Shown piece by piece: positions 1-9,271 of a stretch of 64,000 bases of DNA. The notes under the pieces were generated by a model. It had not been told where the DNA came from. It saw only the letters and a list, made by a program, of their open reading frames with translations, and searched no databases. The stretch covers positions 62,001 through 126,000 of the forward strand of contig CAJTPZ010000004.1 in assembly GCA_910578395.1 (NCBI GenBank). The letters are read 5' to 3'. The translations under genes and the position numbers were made by a program. The DNA comes from an uncultured Muribaculaceae bacterium. Lineage in GTDB: Bacteria; Bacteroidota; Bacteroidia; Bacteroidales; Muribaculaceae. The stretch's first letter is position 1. Each line of letters begins with the position of its first letter.

Positions 1-175
1 GACGGTCGGTATTTGCAAGCGCATAGCTCACATGTGCTATTCCCTTCTTGTACATGTGGGAGACAGCATTACATCCGCCGCCGCCTACACCGATCACTTT
101 TATGATGATTTTTTCAGCCGGTCTTTCGGCCGGATCTGAAAAGTTATGTTCCTGCTCGAGTTCTTCTATAGTCAT
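1..175 (-). CDS. ftsZ: Cell division protein FtsZ (N-terminal part only)
   Basis: Tubulin-like GTPase that forms the division ring at mid-cell. Only about 58 N-terminal codons are inside the window; the rest lies beyond position 1. The start ATG is at 175-173 and opens MTIEELEQEH. After a short acidic N-terminal segment comes IIIKVIGVGGGGCNAVSHM, the glycine-rich nucleotide-binding start of FtsZ, followed by ALANTDR. It lies 71 nt downstream of ftsA on the same strand, the normal last position of the dcw cluster, so it is probably cotranscribed with it. Identity is secure despite truncation by the window edge. Confidence 0.95.
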   Translation of the reverse strand, partial: MTIEELEQEHNFSDPAERPAEKIIIKVIGVGGGGCNAVSHMYKKGIAHVSYALANTDR

Positions 176-246
176 TGTAGGTAGGAGAAAGTGGGATAGA
201 TTGAGGGATAGGATTATATGATCGTGTAACGTGCGGATACCGGAAA

Positions 247-1794
247 TCAGTTTTCCTGTTCGTCGTCATCCTCGCTTTCCGAGATTATGTTGACGAGTTT
301 ATCTTTAAGCGATGTCAGGAAATTTGGCTTCTTATTACCTCGACGAGATCTGCGGTCATCGTATGACTCCTCGTAAGATTCATCTTCATCAGGATCATCT
401 GTCTCGGCACGGTTAAACTGATTCCAGCTTGGCACCCTCACCTGATCAGCCTCATCACGCATATTGGCACGTGGATCCGGCCTGCGATAAGCACTCTGTT
501 GCGTATGTTGCGGTTGTGATTGCGTGGTCTGTGATTGCGGTTGTATCTGCTCCGCATCCTGACGATAGGGCTGCGATGCCGGCTGCTGCATCCCGCCTTG
601 CTGGTAATATCCGGGCTGAGACAGTGGCTGTAGTTGTGGCTTATTGTCAGTAAGGCATTCTGCCGAATTACCCATACGCTGGGCAGTGGTAATAACCGAA
701 ATAACATCAACCATCTGTCCGGCAAAGATCGAAGGATCACTGAACCGCACAAGACCGGCAGGAGCTGCATCACGCACCTTCATTCCGCTGTCGCGGTGTA
801 AAAGTTCCTTTATACCGCGCAGCATCGAGGTGCCGCCTGTTATTATAAAGCCTGCCGGAAGATCCTCCGGGCGTATGCGGGCGTAGTTGAACTGCTGGAT
901 TACATTGGCCACTATCTCACTGGCCCGGGCCTGTACATAATTGTTGATTGTTGTCGTATCAAGTCCGTCGAGGCTGCGCGGTGCCTGATTGTCGGACTCC
1001 CCTGCAAATGCAGTTCCCTGGAAAAGTTTGATCTCCTCCGCACGGTCTTCTGTAAGGCTTAGAGCCGTTGCAAGGTCCCTTGTTATAGCACGGCCGCCAA
1101 TCGGTATTGTGACCAGATAGCGAAGAGAGCGGTCCTTGTATATGGACACTGTAGTTGTCTCGGCGCCAAAATCGACAAGAACACATCCGAGCGAGCGCTC
1201 ATCGGTAGTGAGAACTGTATCGGCCTGAGCGAGAGGGCGCACCACATTACCCATGATCTTCAGCCCGGCACGGTCAAAAGCCCTTTTGATATTTTTCTTG
1301 GAGTCCTTGTTGGCAACCACAAGAGAGAAACGTCCTTTTAGCTCTGTGCCGAACATTCCCACCGGATTACGCTGCCACCGCCCGTCGACACAAAACGCGC
1401 CAGGCGCCACTGACAGTATCTCTTTTTCTGTGATACCGCATGCCTTGGCTTGCTCCATGAGACTTTTGACTATTTCCCGTGTGATTTCAGTCTCTTCACC
1501 CAGCACACGGCTTGTCTCTACCGGATAAGAAGAGAGCGAGCGGCCGCCAAGCGAAACAAATGCTCCGGCGATTTTGAGAGGTGAGACCGTGGCGTGATTT
1601 TCAAGTTTGCGCTTCATTTCAAGGATACGGTTGCCCGTTTCCTCGACATTGAGCACACATCCGTAGCGGACACATCCGACGAGCGGTGCTTCCTCGACGG
1701 CCACTATATTGATGTTCCCCGATTCTTCGACGATGCCGACGGCACCTCTGATATGGGAACTTCCTATCTCAAATGCTACAATATGTAGAGGCAT
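247..1794 (-). CDS. ftsA: Cell division protein FtsA with long C-terminal tail
   Basis: Actin-like ATPase that tethers FtsZ filaments to the inner membrane and recruits the divisome. It has 515 codons against about 420 in Escherichia coli. Residues 1 to about 380 hold the actin fold: N-terminal phosphate loop FEIGSSHIRGAV, the 1C insertion, a second phosphate motif VLVDFGAETTTVS near residue 205, and the adenosine motif ITGGTSMLRGI near 320. The extra length is a Gln/Pro-rich, then acidic, low-complexity linker of roughly 100 residues. It ends in a basic patch (RRSRRGNKK) and a short amphipathic segment, NFLTSLKDKLVNII, which fits a membrane-targeting helix. Lies between ftsQ and ftsZ. Confidence 0.96.
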   Translation of the reverse strand: MPLHIVAFEIGSSHIRGAVGIVEESGNINIVAVEEAPLVGCVRYGCVLNVEETGNRILEMKRKLENHATVSPLKIAGAFVSLGGRSLSSYPVETSRVLGEETEITREIVKSLMEQAKACGITEKEILSVAPGAFCVDGRWQRNPVGMFGTELKGRFSLVVANKDSKKNIKRAFDRAGLKIMGNVVRPLAQADTVLTTDERSLGCVLVDFGAETTTVSIYKDRSLRYLVTIPIGGRAITRDLATALSLTEDRAEEIKLFQGTAFAGESDNQAPRSLDGLDTTTINNYVQARASEIVANVIQQFNYARIRPEDLPAGFIITGGTSMLRGIKELLHRDSGMKVRDAAPAGLVRFSDPSIFAGQMVDVISVITTAQRMGNSAECLTDNKPQLQPLSQPGYYQQGGMQQPASQPYRQDAEQIQPQSQTTQSQPQHTQQSAYRRPDPRANMRDEADQVRVPSWNQFNRAETDDPDEDESYEESYDDRRSRRGNKKPNFLTSLKDKLVNIISESEDDDEQEN

Positions 1795-1857
1795 GCAGGA
1801 TTGTGGTGGGTTATATTGGGGTAGTGTGTAATTCTCGTTGCAACGTAGAGTGACTGT

Positions 1858-2739
1858 TCATTGCTTTTTCTTGACAACGGCCGGTGTATTGTCTGCTGAG
1901 CCGGCTGCTGTGGTAAGCATATTGTCGAGTGTTTCTTCTTCCGGATCGATCAACTCTTTGGCAGCTATCTGCGGCATGTCTCGCTTCTTGGCTCTGGTAG
2001 CCACAACCTGTCCGGAGTACTTCACCGAAATCGTATCGTAATAAAGCCATCCTTTCACCGGAAGCACCTTGCGGTACATGGTAAGCAGACGGGCAAATTT
2101 ATCGCTGGTGTTATTGTCTCGCGGATCACCGAGATTCACCACATGCCCGCGTATTGCAGGAATGAGAATGACATCACCGGCCGATGTAACCTTGAGCGAC
2201 GTGGTGAGACTGTTCAGCAGAGAGTCGGAAGCAACATAATGCATGAGCGGCAGAAGATCCACTGTTGCGATCTTCCCGTTTCGGTCAATATCACCGGTGA
2301 CGACCGGCACATCTACATGATAACGCGCATCTGCCGTAAGACGTTTACCGGCGCGGTTAATATAATACGAAGTTCCATCCGACGAAAACACGCGGGCCAC
2401 CGGTATCATCGGCATTACATCGATATGAATACGCCCTGTCTGAGAACGTGTTACCTGTGCAGTTTCTATATTGACGACTTCATCAAGCCGACGCTCGATC
2501 CCGCGTATGTCAACCTTCGAAAGAAGCGTCGTATCAGTTGGCAGATCACCGATTTCCGAACTTATGCCATCTACTGTCACAAAATTTTTGCCATGATGAC
2601 TTCCCGTATCGAGCACATTGATCTCCACTCCGGTGACACGATCCAGCGCGGCCATGTCATGCGACATGCCCAGAGCGAATATCAGATAGGCCGTCAGGAC
2701 AACCGATAATGCACAACGTATGATAGCTTTACGAGTCAA
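1858..2739 (-). CDS. ftsQ: Cell division protein FtsQ/DivIB
   Basis: Bitopic division protein of the FtsQ-FtsL-FtsB type that links early and late divisome parts in the periplasm. The 293-residue product has one N-terminal membrane segment (residues about 8-26, ALSVVLTAYLIFALGM). It is followed by a POTRA-like region containing LSKVDIRGIERRLDEVVNIETAQV and the strand RIHIDVMPMIPVARVF, as in FtsQ. A 90-residue beta domain and a Lys/Glu-rich tail ending KKKQ follow. Sequence conservation in this family is low, so the call relies on this architecture and on its place between murC and ftsA. Confidence 0.88.
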   Translation of the reverse strand: MTRKAIIRCALSVVLTAYLIFALGMSHDMAALDRVTGVEINVLDTGSHHGKNFVTVDGISSEIGDLPTDTTLLSKVDIRGIERRLDEVVNIETAQVTRSQTGRIHIDVMPMIPVARVFSSDGTSYYINRAGKRLTADARYHVDVPVVTGDIDRNGKIATVDLLPLMHYVASDSLLNSLTTSLKVTSAGDVILIPAIRGHVVNLGDPRDNNTSDKFARLLTMYRKVLPVKGWLYYDTISVKYSGQVVATRAKKRDMPQIAAKELIDPEEETLDNMLTTAAGSADNTPAVVKKKQ

Positions 2740-2765
2740 AATCCGATAGTAGATTTTTACAATGG

Positions 2766-4139
2766 TTAAAGTTCTTTTATGAGTGCCGGGATATAATCCG
2801 GCAGATCCCCGGCTCCGGCGGTCAACAGGATTTCAAAATTACGTTTTTTTATTGTTTTTGCGAAATCTTCTTTGTCAATGAGCAACTTTTCAGGGCCTGA
2901 AATCAGATCAAGAATAGTTTTCGACGAAATACCGGGTATAGGTTCCTCACGGGCCGGATAAAGCGAGATCATCACAACTTCATCGGCAAGAGAGAGAGCT
3001 TCGGCAAACTGGGGAGCGAAATCGCGGGTGCGTGAATAAAGATGAGGCTGAAAAGCCACCGAGAGTTTTCGGCCCGGATATAACTTGCGCATCGACAAGA
3101 TAGATGCTCGTAGTTCCTCAGGATGATGAGCGTAGTCGTCCACGATCACACGTCCGCCAGGTATGTTTTCCTCCCATCTAAGTTCAAAACGTCGTTTAGG
3201 CCCCATGTAAGAAGCCATTGCTCCACGTGCGATATCAGCGTCCATCTCTCCGGTAAGCCAGCAGGCAGCGACTGCCGCCACCGTGTTATCGATATTCACC
3301 TCAACCGGCACTCCGGGAGCGAAATCACGGATAACCGAACCGTCTGGAAAACATATATCGAAGATTACCTTGCCATAGTCATGCCGGATATTCACTGCTC
3401 GGAACTGTGCGTTTTCGTCAGTACCGTATGTATAGACGGTGACACCGTCGGCAACACGCGGAGCCATCTTAAGCCCGGTATGCATCACAAGAAATCCGCC
3501 AGGACGTATAAGTGATGTGAAGTGAGCAAAACTTTCAAGATAAGCCTCTTCGGTACCGTAAATGTCGAGATGGTCGGGATCAGTCGCTGTGACAACAGCT
3601 ATCCACGGCGACAGAGTATGAAACGAACGGTCAAACTCATCGGCTTCTATAACCGTCCATGGCGAAGTGGCCGAAAGAAGAAAGTTGCTGTCATAATTGC
3701 GCAGCACCCCCCCAAGAAAAGCATTGCATCCCACACCCGGAGTAGAGTGAAGAATATAAGCGGCCATTGAAGATGTCGTAGTTTTGCCGTGGGTTCCTGC
3801 AAAACATATACCACGGCTTGTGCGTGTGATGTCACCAAGCAGACGTGAACGCTTCACCACTTCAAATCCGTTTTTCCTGAACCATTGCAGACCGGCATGA
3901 CTGTCAGGAACCGCCGGAGTATAAACCACCAGAGTATCTGACGGATCACGAAAACGTTCAGGAATAGCCTCTGCCGAATCATCGAATGCAATGTCAGCGC
4001 CTTCGGCAATCAGATGATCAGTAAGCTCAGTCGGTGTCCGGTCATAACCGCCGACTTCCATCCCTTTTGAAAGACAATATCTTTCAAGAGCAGCCATGCC
4101 GATACCTCCGGCTCCTACAAAATATGCTTTCTGTTTCAT
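2766..4139 (-). CDS. murC: UDP-N-acetylmuramate--L-alanine ligase MurC
   Basis: Cytoplasmic Mur ligase that adds L-alanine to UDP-MurNAc, the first residue of the peptidoglycan stem peptide. The 457-residue length is normal. Seen: N-terminal Rossmann motif FVGAGGIGMAALE, the ATP P-loop FAGTHGKTTTSSM near residue 113, the ligase motif EADEFDRSF, and the C-terminal-domain motif VDDYAHHPEE characteristic of MurC. It lies 17 nt downstream of murG and 26 nt upstream of ftsQ, inside the dcw operon. Confidence 0.97.
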   Translation of the reverse strand: MKQKAYFVGAGGIGMAALERYCLSKGMEVGGYDRTPTELTDHLIAEGADIAFDDSAEAIPERFRDPSDTLVVYTPAVPDSHAGLQWFRKNGFEVVKRSRLLGDITRTSRGICFAGTHGKTTTSSMAAYILHSTPGVGCNAFLGGVLRNYDSNFLLSATSPWTVIEADEFDRSFHTLSPWIAVVTATDPDHLDIYGTEEAYLESFAHFTSLIRPGGFLVMHTGLKMAPRVADGVTVYTYGTDENAQFRAVNIRHDYGKVIFDICFPDGSVIRDFAPGVPVEVNIDNTVAAVAACWLTGEMDADIARGAMASYMGPKRRFELRWEENIPGGRVIVDDYAHHPEELRASILSMRKLYPGRKLSVAFQPHLYSRTRDFAPQFAEALSLADEVVMISLYPAREEPIPGISSKTILDLISGPEKLLIDKEDFAKTIKKRNFEILLTAGAGDLPDYIPALIKEL

Positions 4140-4156
4140 TGTATGGTTCTGCGGTT

Positions 4157-5266
4157 TTATTTTTTACTCTTGCGTGCAAGCTCAATGGCAAGAGCGGCAA
4201 TACGGTCATCCGAGTCCGCTATCCCCATCCTGGAGGCCTGCAAACCCATTTCCTCAAGTTTCCCAACCGATCCTGCAAGGTCCGTAATAAGATCTCCCAG
4301 ACGCCCTTCGAGTGTCGCGTCAGGCTCCATTGCAGCAGCTCCGCGCGATGCGAGAGCCATGGCATTGTGAGTCTGATGGTCTTCAGCCACATTAGGCGAC
4401 GGCACCAGTAGTGAAGCAGCTCCTGTAGCCTGGATTTCCGATATCGTACTTGCACCGGCACGCGCTACGATAAGATCAGCTGCCGCATAAACAAGATCCA
4501 TGTGATCGAGAAACGGAACGATCTGCACCGTATCCGGCCCATAGCATAAAGCCATCGGGGTATATTCTCCTGCATAAAGACGTCCGGTCTGCCACAGCAC
4601 ATTTATTCCGGCATCCGTAATTTTTTTCAGGTCACAGGCAATACTGCGGTTGAGGGTTCGGGCACCGAGGCTTCCTCCTGTGATTACCACCAGACTTCGG
4701 TCGGGACTGAAACCAAGTTTTCTTTTCGCTTCTTCACGTGAAACAGACTTCGCTCCGTCAACCACCTTCTTGCGTAACGGATTGCCTGTAATCTTGATTT
4801 TATCGACAGGAAAGAATCTTTCCATACCATCATAAGCCACACAGATGCATTCAGCCTTTTTGGAAAGCAGTTTGTTTGTCACACCTGCATAGGAGTTCTG
4901 TTCCTGAATAAGAGTAGGTATTCCGCGCCGCTGCGCCTCCTTCAGAACCGGGCCGGACGCATAACCACCTACACCGATCGCGATATCGGGACGGAAACTC
5001 CCGACAATGTTACGGGCCTTAAACATGCTTCTGACAAGTTTTACAGCAACACCTAAATTGGCAAGCATGTTGGTGCGTGAAAAACCAGCTACCGGCAATC
5101 CTACAATATCATAGCCGGCCGCAGGGACACGCTCCATCTCCATGCGTCCCTCCGCACCTACAAAAAGAAATTCAGCCTCAGCATCTTTTCGGCTTATTGC
5201 ATCGGCGATGGCAATTGCAGGGAAAATATGTCCGCCTGTACCTCCGCCACTTATCATGTATTTCAT
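4157..5266 (-). CDS. murG: UDP-GlcNAc:lipid I GlcNAc-transferase MurG
   Basis: Peripheral inner-membrane glycosyltransferase (GT28) that converts lipid I to lipid II. The product has 369 residues. The N-terminal domain opens with SGGGTGGHIFPAIAIADA, the signature glycine loop, and has a second loop GVGGYASGPVL near residue 100. The C-terminal donor-binding domain has VITGGSLGART and the ARAGASTISEIQATG motif that contacts UDP-GlcNAc. Its start overlaps the end of ftsW by four bases (ATGA), which indicates translational coupling. Confidence 0.97.
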   Translation of the reverse strand: MKYMISGGGTGGHIFPAIAIADAISRKDAEAEFLFVGAEGRMEMERVPAAGYDIVGLPVAGFSRTNMLANLGVAVKLVRSMFKARNIVGSFRPDIAIGVGGYASGPVLKEAQRRGIPTLIQEQNSYAGVTNKLLSKKAECICVAYDGMERFFPVDKIKITGNPLRKKVVDGAKSVSREEAKRKLGFSPDRSLVVITGGSLGARTLNRSIACDLKKITDAGINVLWQTGRLYAGEYTPMALCYGPDTVQIVPFLDHMDLVYAAADLIVARAGASTISEIQATGAASLLVPSPNVAEDHQTHNAMALASRGAAAMEPDATLEGRLGDLITDLAGSVGKLEEMGLQASRMGIADSDDRIAALAIELARKSKK

Positions 5267-6555
5267 AGACGAGTAGCATTTTCTGCTCGCATCTCCTCCG
5301 GAAGCGAGTTAATTTCATCCTTGATTTCCTGCCGCTTGTCGCTTTTTACGGCAAACCGGCTCACACTAAGCATTATGCCAAAGGCAATCGATGTGATCAG
5401 TATTGACGATCCTCCCTTCGAAATAAGTGGAAGTGGCTGTCCCGAAACAGGAAACACACCGGTGACGATAGCCATGTGGAAAAATGCCTGAAACGTAATC
5501 ATAAGCGCACAGCCTATCACAAGCATTGCCGGCAAAGCCCTCGAACACTGCGACGCCACATGCCCTGCATGGGCAAGCAGCGAAAGATATATTCCAAGCA
5601 ATACAAGACCTCCGATCAGGCCGAGGTCCTCGACCACTATAGAATATATATAGTCTGAAAATGCGAGCGGCAGTCTCGATGTCTCACGAGAGTTGCCCGG
5701 CATAACACCGAATATACCGCCATTTGCCTGCGCCATATAGGCATACATCTCCTGACGGTTGTTGGCATCGATCTTCTGCTCATATTTTGGAACCGATTTA
5801 TCGGAATAGCGTTTCATGCGCTCGACCCATGTTGTCTGACGGCCGGCACGCAGATCGGCGTTCAGTTCTTTCAGCTGATGTGCGGCACCAGCCACAAGCA
5901 CGTACACCAGCAGGACTGATGCAAGCTTCTTCATCTGGATACCTCCGATTATCATCATTGAGAAACTGATCGCCATGAGCAGAATCGTGTTGGTAAGACC
6001 CTGGGTAAACAGAAGCCCACCCATTATAAGCACCATGATCGCCACGATCTTCACTCCTCGGGTCTTGGTTTCTTCATTTTTGCTCAGTTGTGTACGCGAC
6101 ATCACAAGTGCGATAAGCAACACAGCCGAAAGTTTCAGAAACTCCGAGGGCTGCAGGGCAAAACCGAAAAACGAGAAACTGCGCCTGGCCCCGTTGATGA
6201 TATCCCCTGCCACAAGCACATAGATCATCATCACGATACTTCCTACTACAAATATCGGAATAAATTTGATGAACTTCTGATAAGGAATACGAGAGAGAAT
6301 GAAGATCACGACAAATCCGGCTCCGAGCATCACAGCGTGACGTATGATCGGAAGATAGACATTACCGGCCACAACCTCGCGCGACGATGCGCTGTAAAGC
6401 TCGATAATCGATATCACGACAAGCATCAGATAGATAGCCCAGAAATACTTGTCCTGCTGTCCGGGCATAGGCTCTGCTTTCGGCGGAGTCTTGGCTTCCT
6501 CGTTTTTAGGCTCATCTATCGGATGAGGAGGAGTGAAAGTAAACGGATCCTGCAT
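5263..6555 (-). CDS. ftsW: Lipid II polymerase FtsW (SEDS family)
   Basis: Polytopic SEDS glycosyltransferase that polymerises septal peptidoglycan together with FtsI. The 430-residue product starts with a Pro/Glu-rich cytoplasmic segment of about 35 residues, then about ten hydrophobic helices. SEDS signatures are visible: GARRSFSFFGFALQPSEFLKL, and near the C terminus FPVSGQPLPLISKGGSSILI. The PSEFLKL stretch marks the segment after the catalytic region. It lies between murD and murG, the usual location, and overlaps murG by four bases. Confidence 0.96.
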   Translation of the reverse strand: MQDPFTFTPPHPIDEPKNEEAKTPPKAEPMPGQQDKYFWAIYLMLVVISIIELYSASSREVVAGNVYLPIIRHAVMLGAGFVVIFILSRIPYQKFIKFIPIFVVGSIVMMIYVLVAGDIINGARRSFSFFGFALQPSEFLKLSAVLLIALVMSRTQLSKNEETKTRGVKIVAIMVLIMGGLLFTQGLTNTILLMAISFSMMIIGGIQMKKLASVLLVYVLVAGAAHQLKELNADLRAGRQTTWVERMKRYSDKSVPKYEQKIDANNRQEMYAYMAQANGGIFGVMPGNSRETSRLPLAFSDYIYSIVVEDLGLIGGLVLLGIYLSLLAHAGHVASQCSRALPAMLVIGCALMITFQAFFHMAIVTGVFPVSGQPLPLISKGGSSILITSIAFGIMLSVSRFAVKSDKRQEIKDEINSLPEEMRAENATRL

Positions 6556-6568
6556 CAGTGGAGAGAAT

Positions 6569-7969
6569 TTATTTTGTATCTGATTTTTTTAATCCTTTGA
6601 CAACCTGTTTGAACTGTTCGCCTCTGTCCTCATAGCTCTTAAACAAGTCAAAACTTGCGCAACAGGGAGAAAGCAGTACTGTGTCGCCTGAAACGGAAAC
6701 TTCGCGACAGGCATCTATGGCTTCGGCAAGAGAATGTGTATCCACAACCGGAACCTTGTCTCCGAAGAAATCTGTAATCTTTTCATTGTTCAGACCCATA
6801 GCCACAATAGCCTTCACTTTCGCCTCTACAAGCGGCATTATCTCGCTGTAATCGTTGCCTTTGTCTTTACCGCCGAGAATAAGCACCACACTTTTTTTCC
6901 CCGAAGGCATACTCTCGAGGGCATACCAGCAAGAATTGACATTAGTAGCTTTTGAGTCATTGATATAACGCACTCCATCTACAGTGCCGCTATATTCCAG
7001 GCGGTGTTCCACACCCTCGAAGTCGGCGAGAGCCTCGCGTATTGCATCCTTTTTCACATCGAGTATCGATGCCGAAAGTGCTGCCGCCATTGAGTTATAG
7101 AGATTATGAAGCCCATGAAGCGCAAGATCAGCACGTGGCATGCGCAGACTGCTGTCATTTGCCTTTGGAGCGAAAATAACCGTCTCATCCTCTTCCTCTA
7201 CCCATGCTGCAGTGTAAGGCGACTCCCGATGCTCGGCAAACGGCACAAGACGGGCCTGAGTGTCAAGATGCCTGAGCTGGTCAGCTATGATGGGATCATC
7301 CTTCCAGAACACAAAAGAATCGCAGTCGGTCATATTGTTGAGGATGCGGAATTTTGCATTCACATAATTCTGCATACGGTAATCATAGCGGTCAAGATGA
7401 TCAGGAGTAATATTCATCATTACTGCCACATTGGCCTTGAAGTCATACATGTTTTCAAGCTGAAAAGAACTCAGTTCGATCACATATACATCATGAGGAT
7501 CACGCGACACCTGCAGAGCAAGACTCTTTCCCACATTGCCGGCAAGACCGACATCTATCCCGGCCTTTTTGAAAATGTGATAAGTAAGAAGCGTCGTGGT
7601 TGTCTTTCCGTTGGAACCTGTTATACAAACCATCTTGGAGTCAGTATAACGTCCGGCGAATTCAATTTCCGAAATAACCGGTATACGGCGAGATATCACT
7701 TCGCGCACAACAGGTGCAGTCGGTGGTATGCCGGGGCTTTTCACAACTTCGTCGGCATTGATGATAAGCTCCATCGTATGCTGTTGTTCCTCAAAAGGAA
7801 TATTCTCGTCGACAAGCATCTGGCGATAATACGACGTGATTTTACCACTGTCGCTCAGAAACACATCCATTCCCTTGTCCTTGGCAAGTATGGCGGCTCC
7901 AACACCGCTTTCGCCTCCGCCAAGCACTACAAGACGCTTTCTCTTAGCTGAATTATCAATTGTCGACAT
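6569..7969 (-). CDS. murD: UDP-MurNAc-L-Ala--D-glutamate ligase MurD
   Basis: Cytoplasmic Mur ligase adding D-glutamate to UDP-MurNAc-L-Ala. The product has 466 residues. Seen: N-terminal VVLGGGESGVGAAILAKDKG (UDP-binding fold), KSPGIPP typical of MurD, P-loop CITGSNGKTTTTLL near residue 117, NITPDHLDRYD, the EHRLEYSG motif with NDSKATN, and LILGGKDKG in the C-terminal domain. It sits directly after mraY (gap of 5 nt) and before ftsW (gap of 13 nt). Confidence 0.97.
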   Translation of the reverse strand: MSTIDNSAKRKRLVVLGGGESGVGAAILAKDKGMDVFLSDSGKITSYYRQMLVDENIPFEEQQHTMELIINADEVVKSPGIPPTAPVVREVISRRIPVISEIEFAGRYTDSKMVCITGSNGKTTTTLLTYHIFKKAGIDVGLAGNVGKSLALQVSRDPHDVYVIELSSFQLENMYDFKANVAVMMNITPDHLDRYDYRMQNYVNAKFRILNNMTDCDSFVFWKDDPIIADQLRHLDTQARLVPFAEHRESPYTAAWVEEEDETVIFAPKANDSSLRMPRADLALHGLHNLYNSMAAALSASILDVKKDAIREALADFEGVEHRLEYSGTVDGVRYINDSKATNVNSCWYALESMPSGKKSVVLILGGKDKGNDYSEIMPLVEAKVKAIVAMGLNNEKITDFFGDKVPVVDTHSLAEAIDACREVSVSGDTVLLSPCCASFDLFKSYEDRGEQFKQVVKGLKKSDTK

Positions 7970-7974
7970 CTCGG

Positions 7975-9249
7975 TTATCTTATTTTTAGAGTTACGAATG
8001 TAGCTGCCGCAAGCAGAATGCAGATGATCCAGAACCGTATCACGATCCTCGATTCAGGCACTGCGGCAAAAGGCTTTTGTATAATAGCCTCTACTGTTCC
8101 GCCAGCTTTTTGGAAGTGGTGATGAAGAGGAGTCATCTTGAAAATGCGCTGTCCGGTTCCATTGCGGCGTTTTGTCCACTTGAACCAGCCGACCTGCAAC
8201 ATCACCGACAGATCTTCTATATAGAATATTGCACAGAGTATCGGTAAAAGCAACTCTTTATGTATAAGCACGGCAAACACGGCTATGATGCCTCCGAGAG
8301 TAAGCGAACCCGTATCACCCATAAACACCTGAGCCGGATACGCATTATACCATAAAAATCCTATAAGCGCCCCGATAAATGCCGCCATGTAGACCGTGAG
8401 CTCCCCACTCGCCGGTATATACATTATATTCAGATAGGTCGAATAAATGACATTGCCGCCCAGATAAGCCATGGCAAGCAACGCCGTTCCTATGATAGCC
8501 GAGCATCCTGTAGTGAGACCGTCAAGGCCGTCTGTAAGGTTAGCACCATTGGAAGTTGCTGTCACCAAGAATATGACAACAAGTATAAACACAACCCATC
8601 CGGCTATATGTGCGCCATGCCCCATCCACTGAGTCAACCACTTATAATTGAAATTGTTGTTTTTCACAAACGGGATGGTAGTGGCAGGTGTCTTTACCTG
8701 ATGATCATTTCCATTATAGGATATCTCTGTGACAGGATTGCCGTTTGAGCCGAAAGACTGCACCGTAGCACCCTCGCTGATGGTGATCGCCGGACTGAAA
8801 AACATCGTAAGACCGACAATAAGCCCCAAGCCGACCTGACCTATGATCTTGAACTTTCCGTTAAGACCGTCCTTATTATGGGCGTGTATCTTAAGGTAAT
8901 CATCCAGAAATCCGAGCGACCCGAGCCATACGGTCGAGACAAGCATCAGGATCATATAGATATTGGAGAGATTACCCACAAGCAGACAAGGTACCACCGT
9001 AGAAATTATTATGATGATACCGCCCATTGTTGGTGTACCGGTCTTCTTCATCTGCCCTTCGAGACCTAAATCACGTATAATCTCTCCAACCTGCATCAAC
9101 TGAAGTTTATCGATTATACGACGGCCAAAAACTATTGCAATCAGCAACGCAAGCACAAAAGCACCGACAGCACGCACCGACAGGTAGTCGAGCAACCCGG
9201 AACCAGGTGCATCAAACTCACGAAGCAACTCAAAAAGCCAATATAACAT
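7975..9249 (-). CDS. mraY: Phospho-MurNAc-pentapeptide transferase MraY
   Basis: Integral membrane enzyme that transfers phospho-MurNAc-pentapeptide to undecaprenyl phosphate, giving lipid I. It has 424 residues compared with about 360 in E. coli. Motifs seen: KTGTPTMGGIIII, FLDDYLKI with the catalytic Asp pair, NLTDGLDGL, AYPAQVFMGDTGSL, and FKMTPLHHHFQ near the C terminus. The added length is a mostly polar insertion of about 50-60 residues (roughly 150-210), between two hydrophobic segments; related insertions are known in Bacteroidota MraY. It lies between murE and murD. Confidence 0.97.
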   Translation of the reverse strand: MLYWLFELLREFDAPGSGLLDYLSVRAVGAFVLALLIAIVFGRRIIDKLQLMQVGEIIRDLGLEGQMKKTGTPTMGGIIIIISTVVPCLLVGNLSNIYMILMLVSTVWLGSLGFLDDYLKIHAHNKDGLNGKFKIIGQVGLGLIVGLTMFFSPAITISEGATVQSFGSNGNPVTEISYNGNDHQVKTPATTIPFVKNNNFNYKWLTQWMGHGAHIAGWVVFILVVIFLVTATSNGANLTDGLDGLTTGCSAIIGTALLAMAYLGGNVIYSTYLNIMYIPASGELTVYMAAFIGALIGFLWYNAYPAQVFMGDTGSLTLGGIIAVFAVLIHKELLLPILCAIFYIEDLSVMLQVGWFKWTKRRNGTGQRIFKMTPLHHHFQKAGGTVEAIIQKPFAAVPESRIVIRFWIICILLAAATFVTLKIR

Positions 9250-9271
9250 GTTCTATGTATGATCTTTTTCT

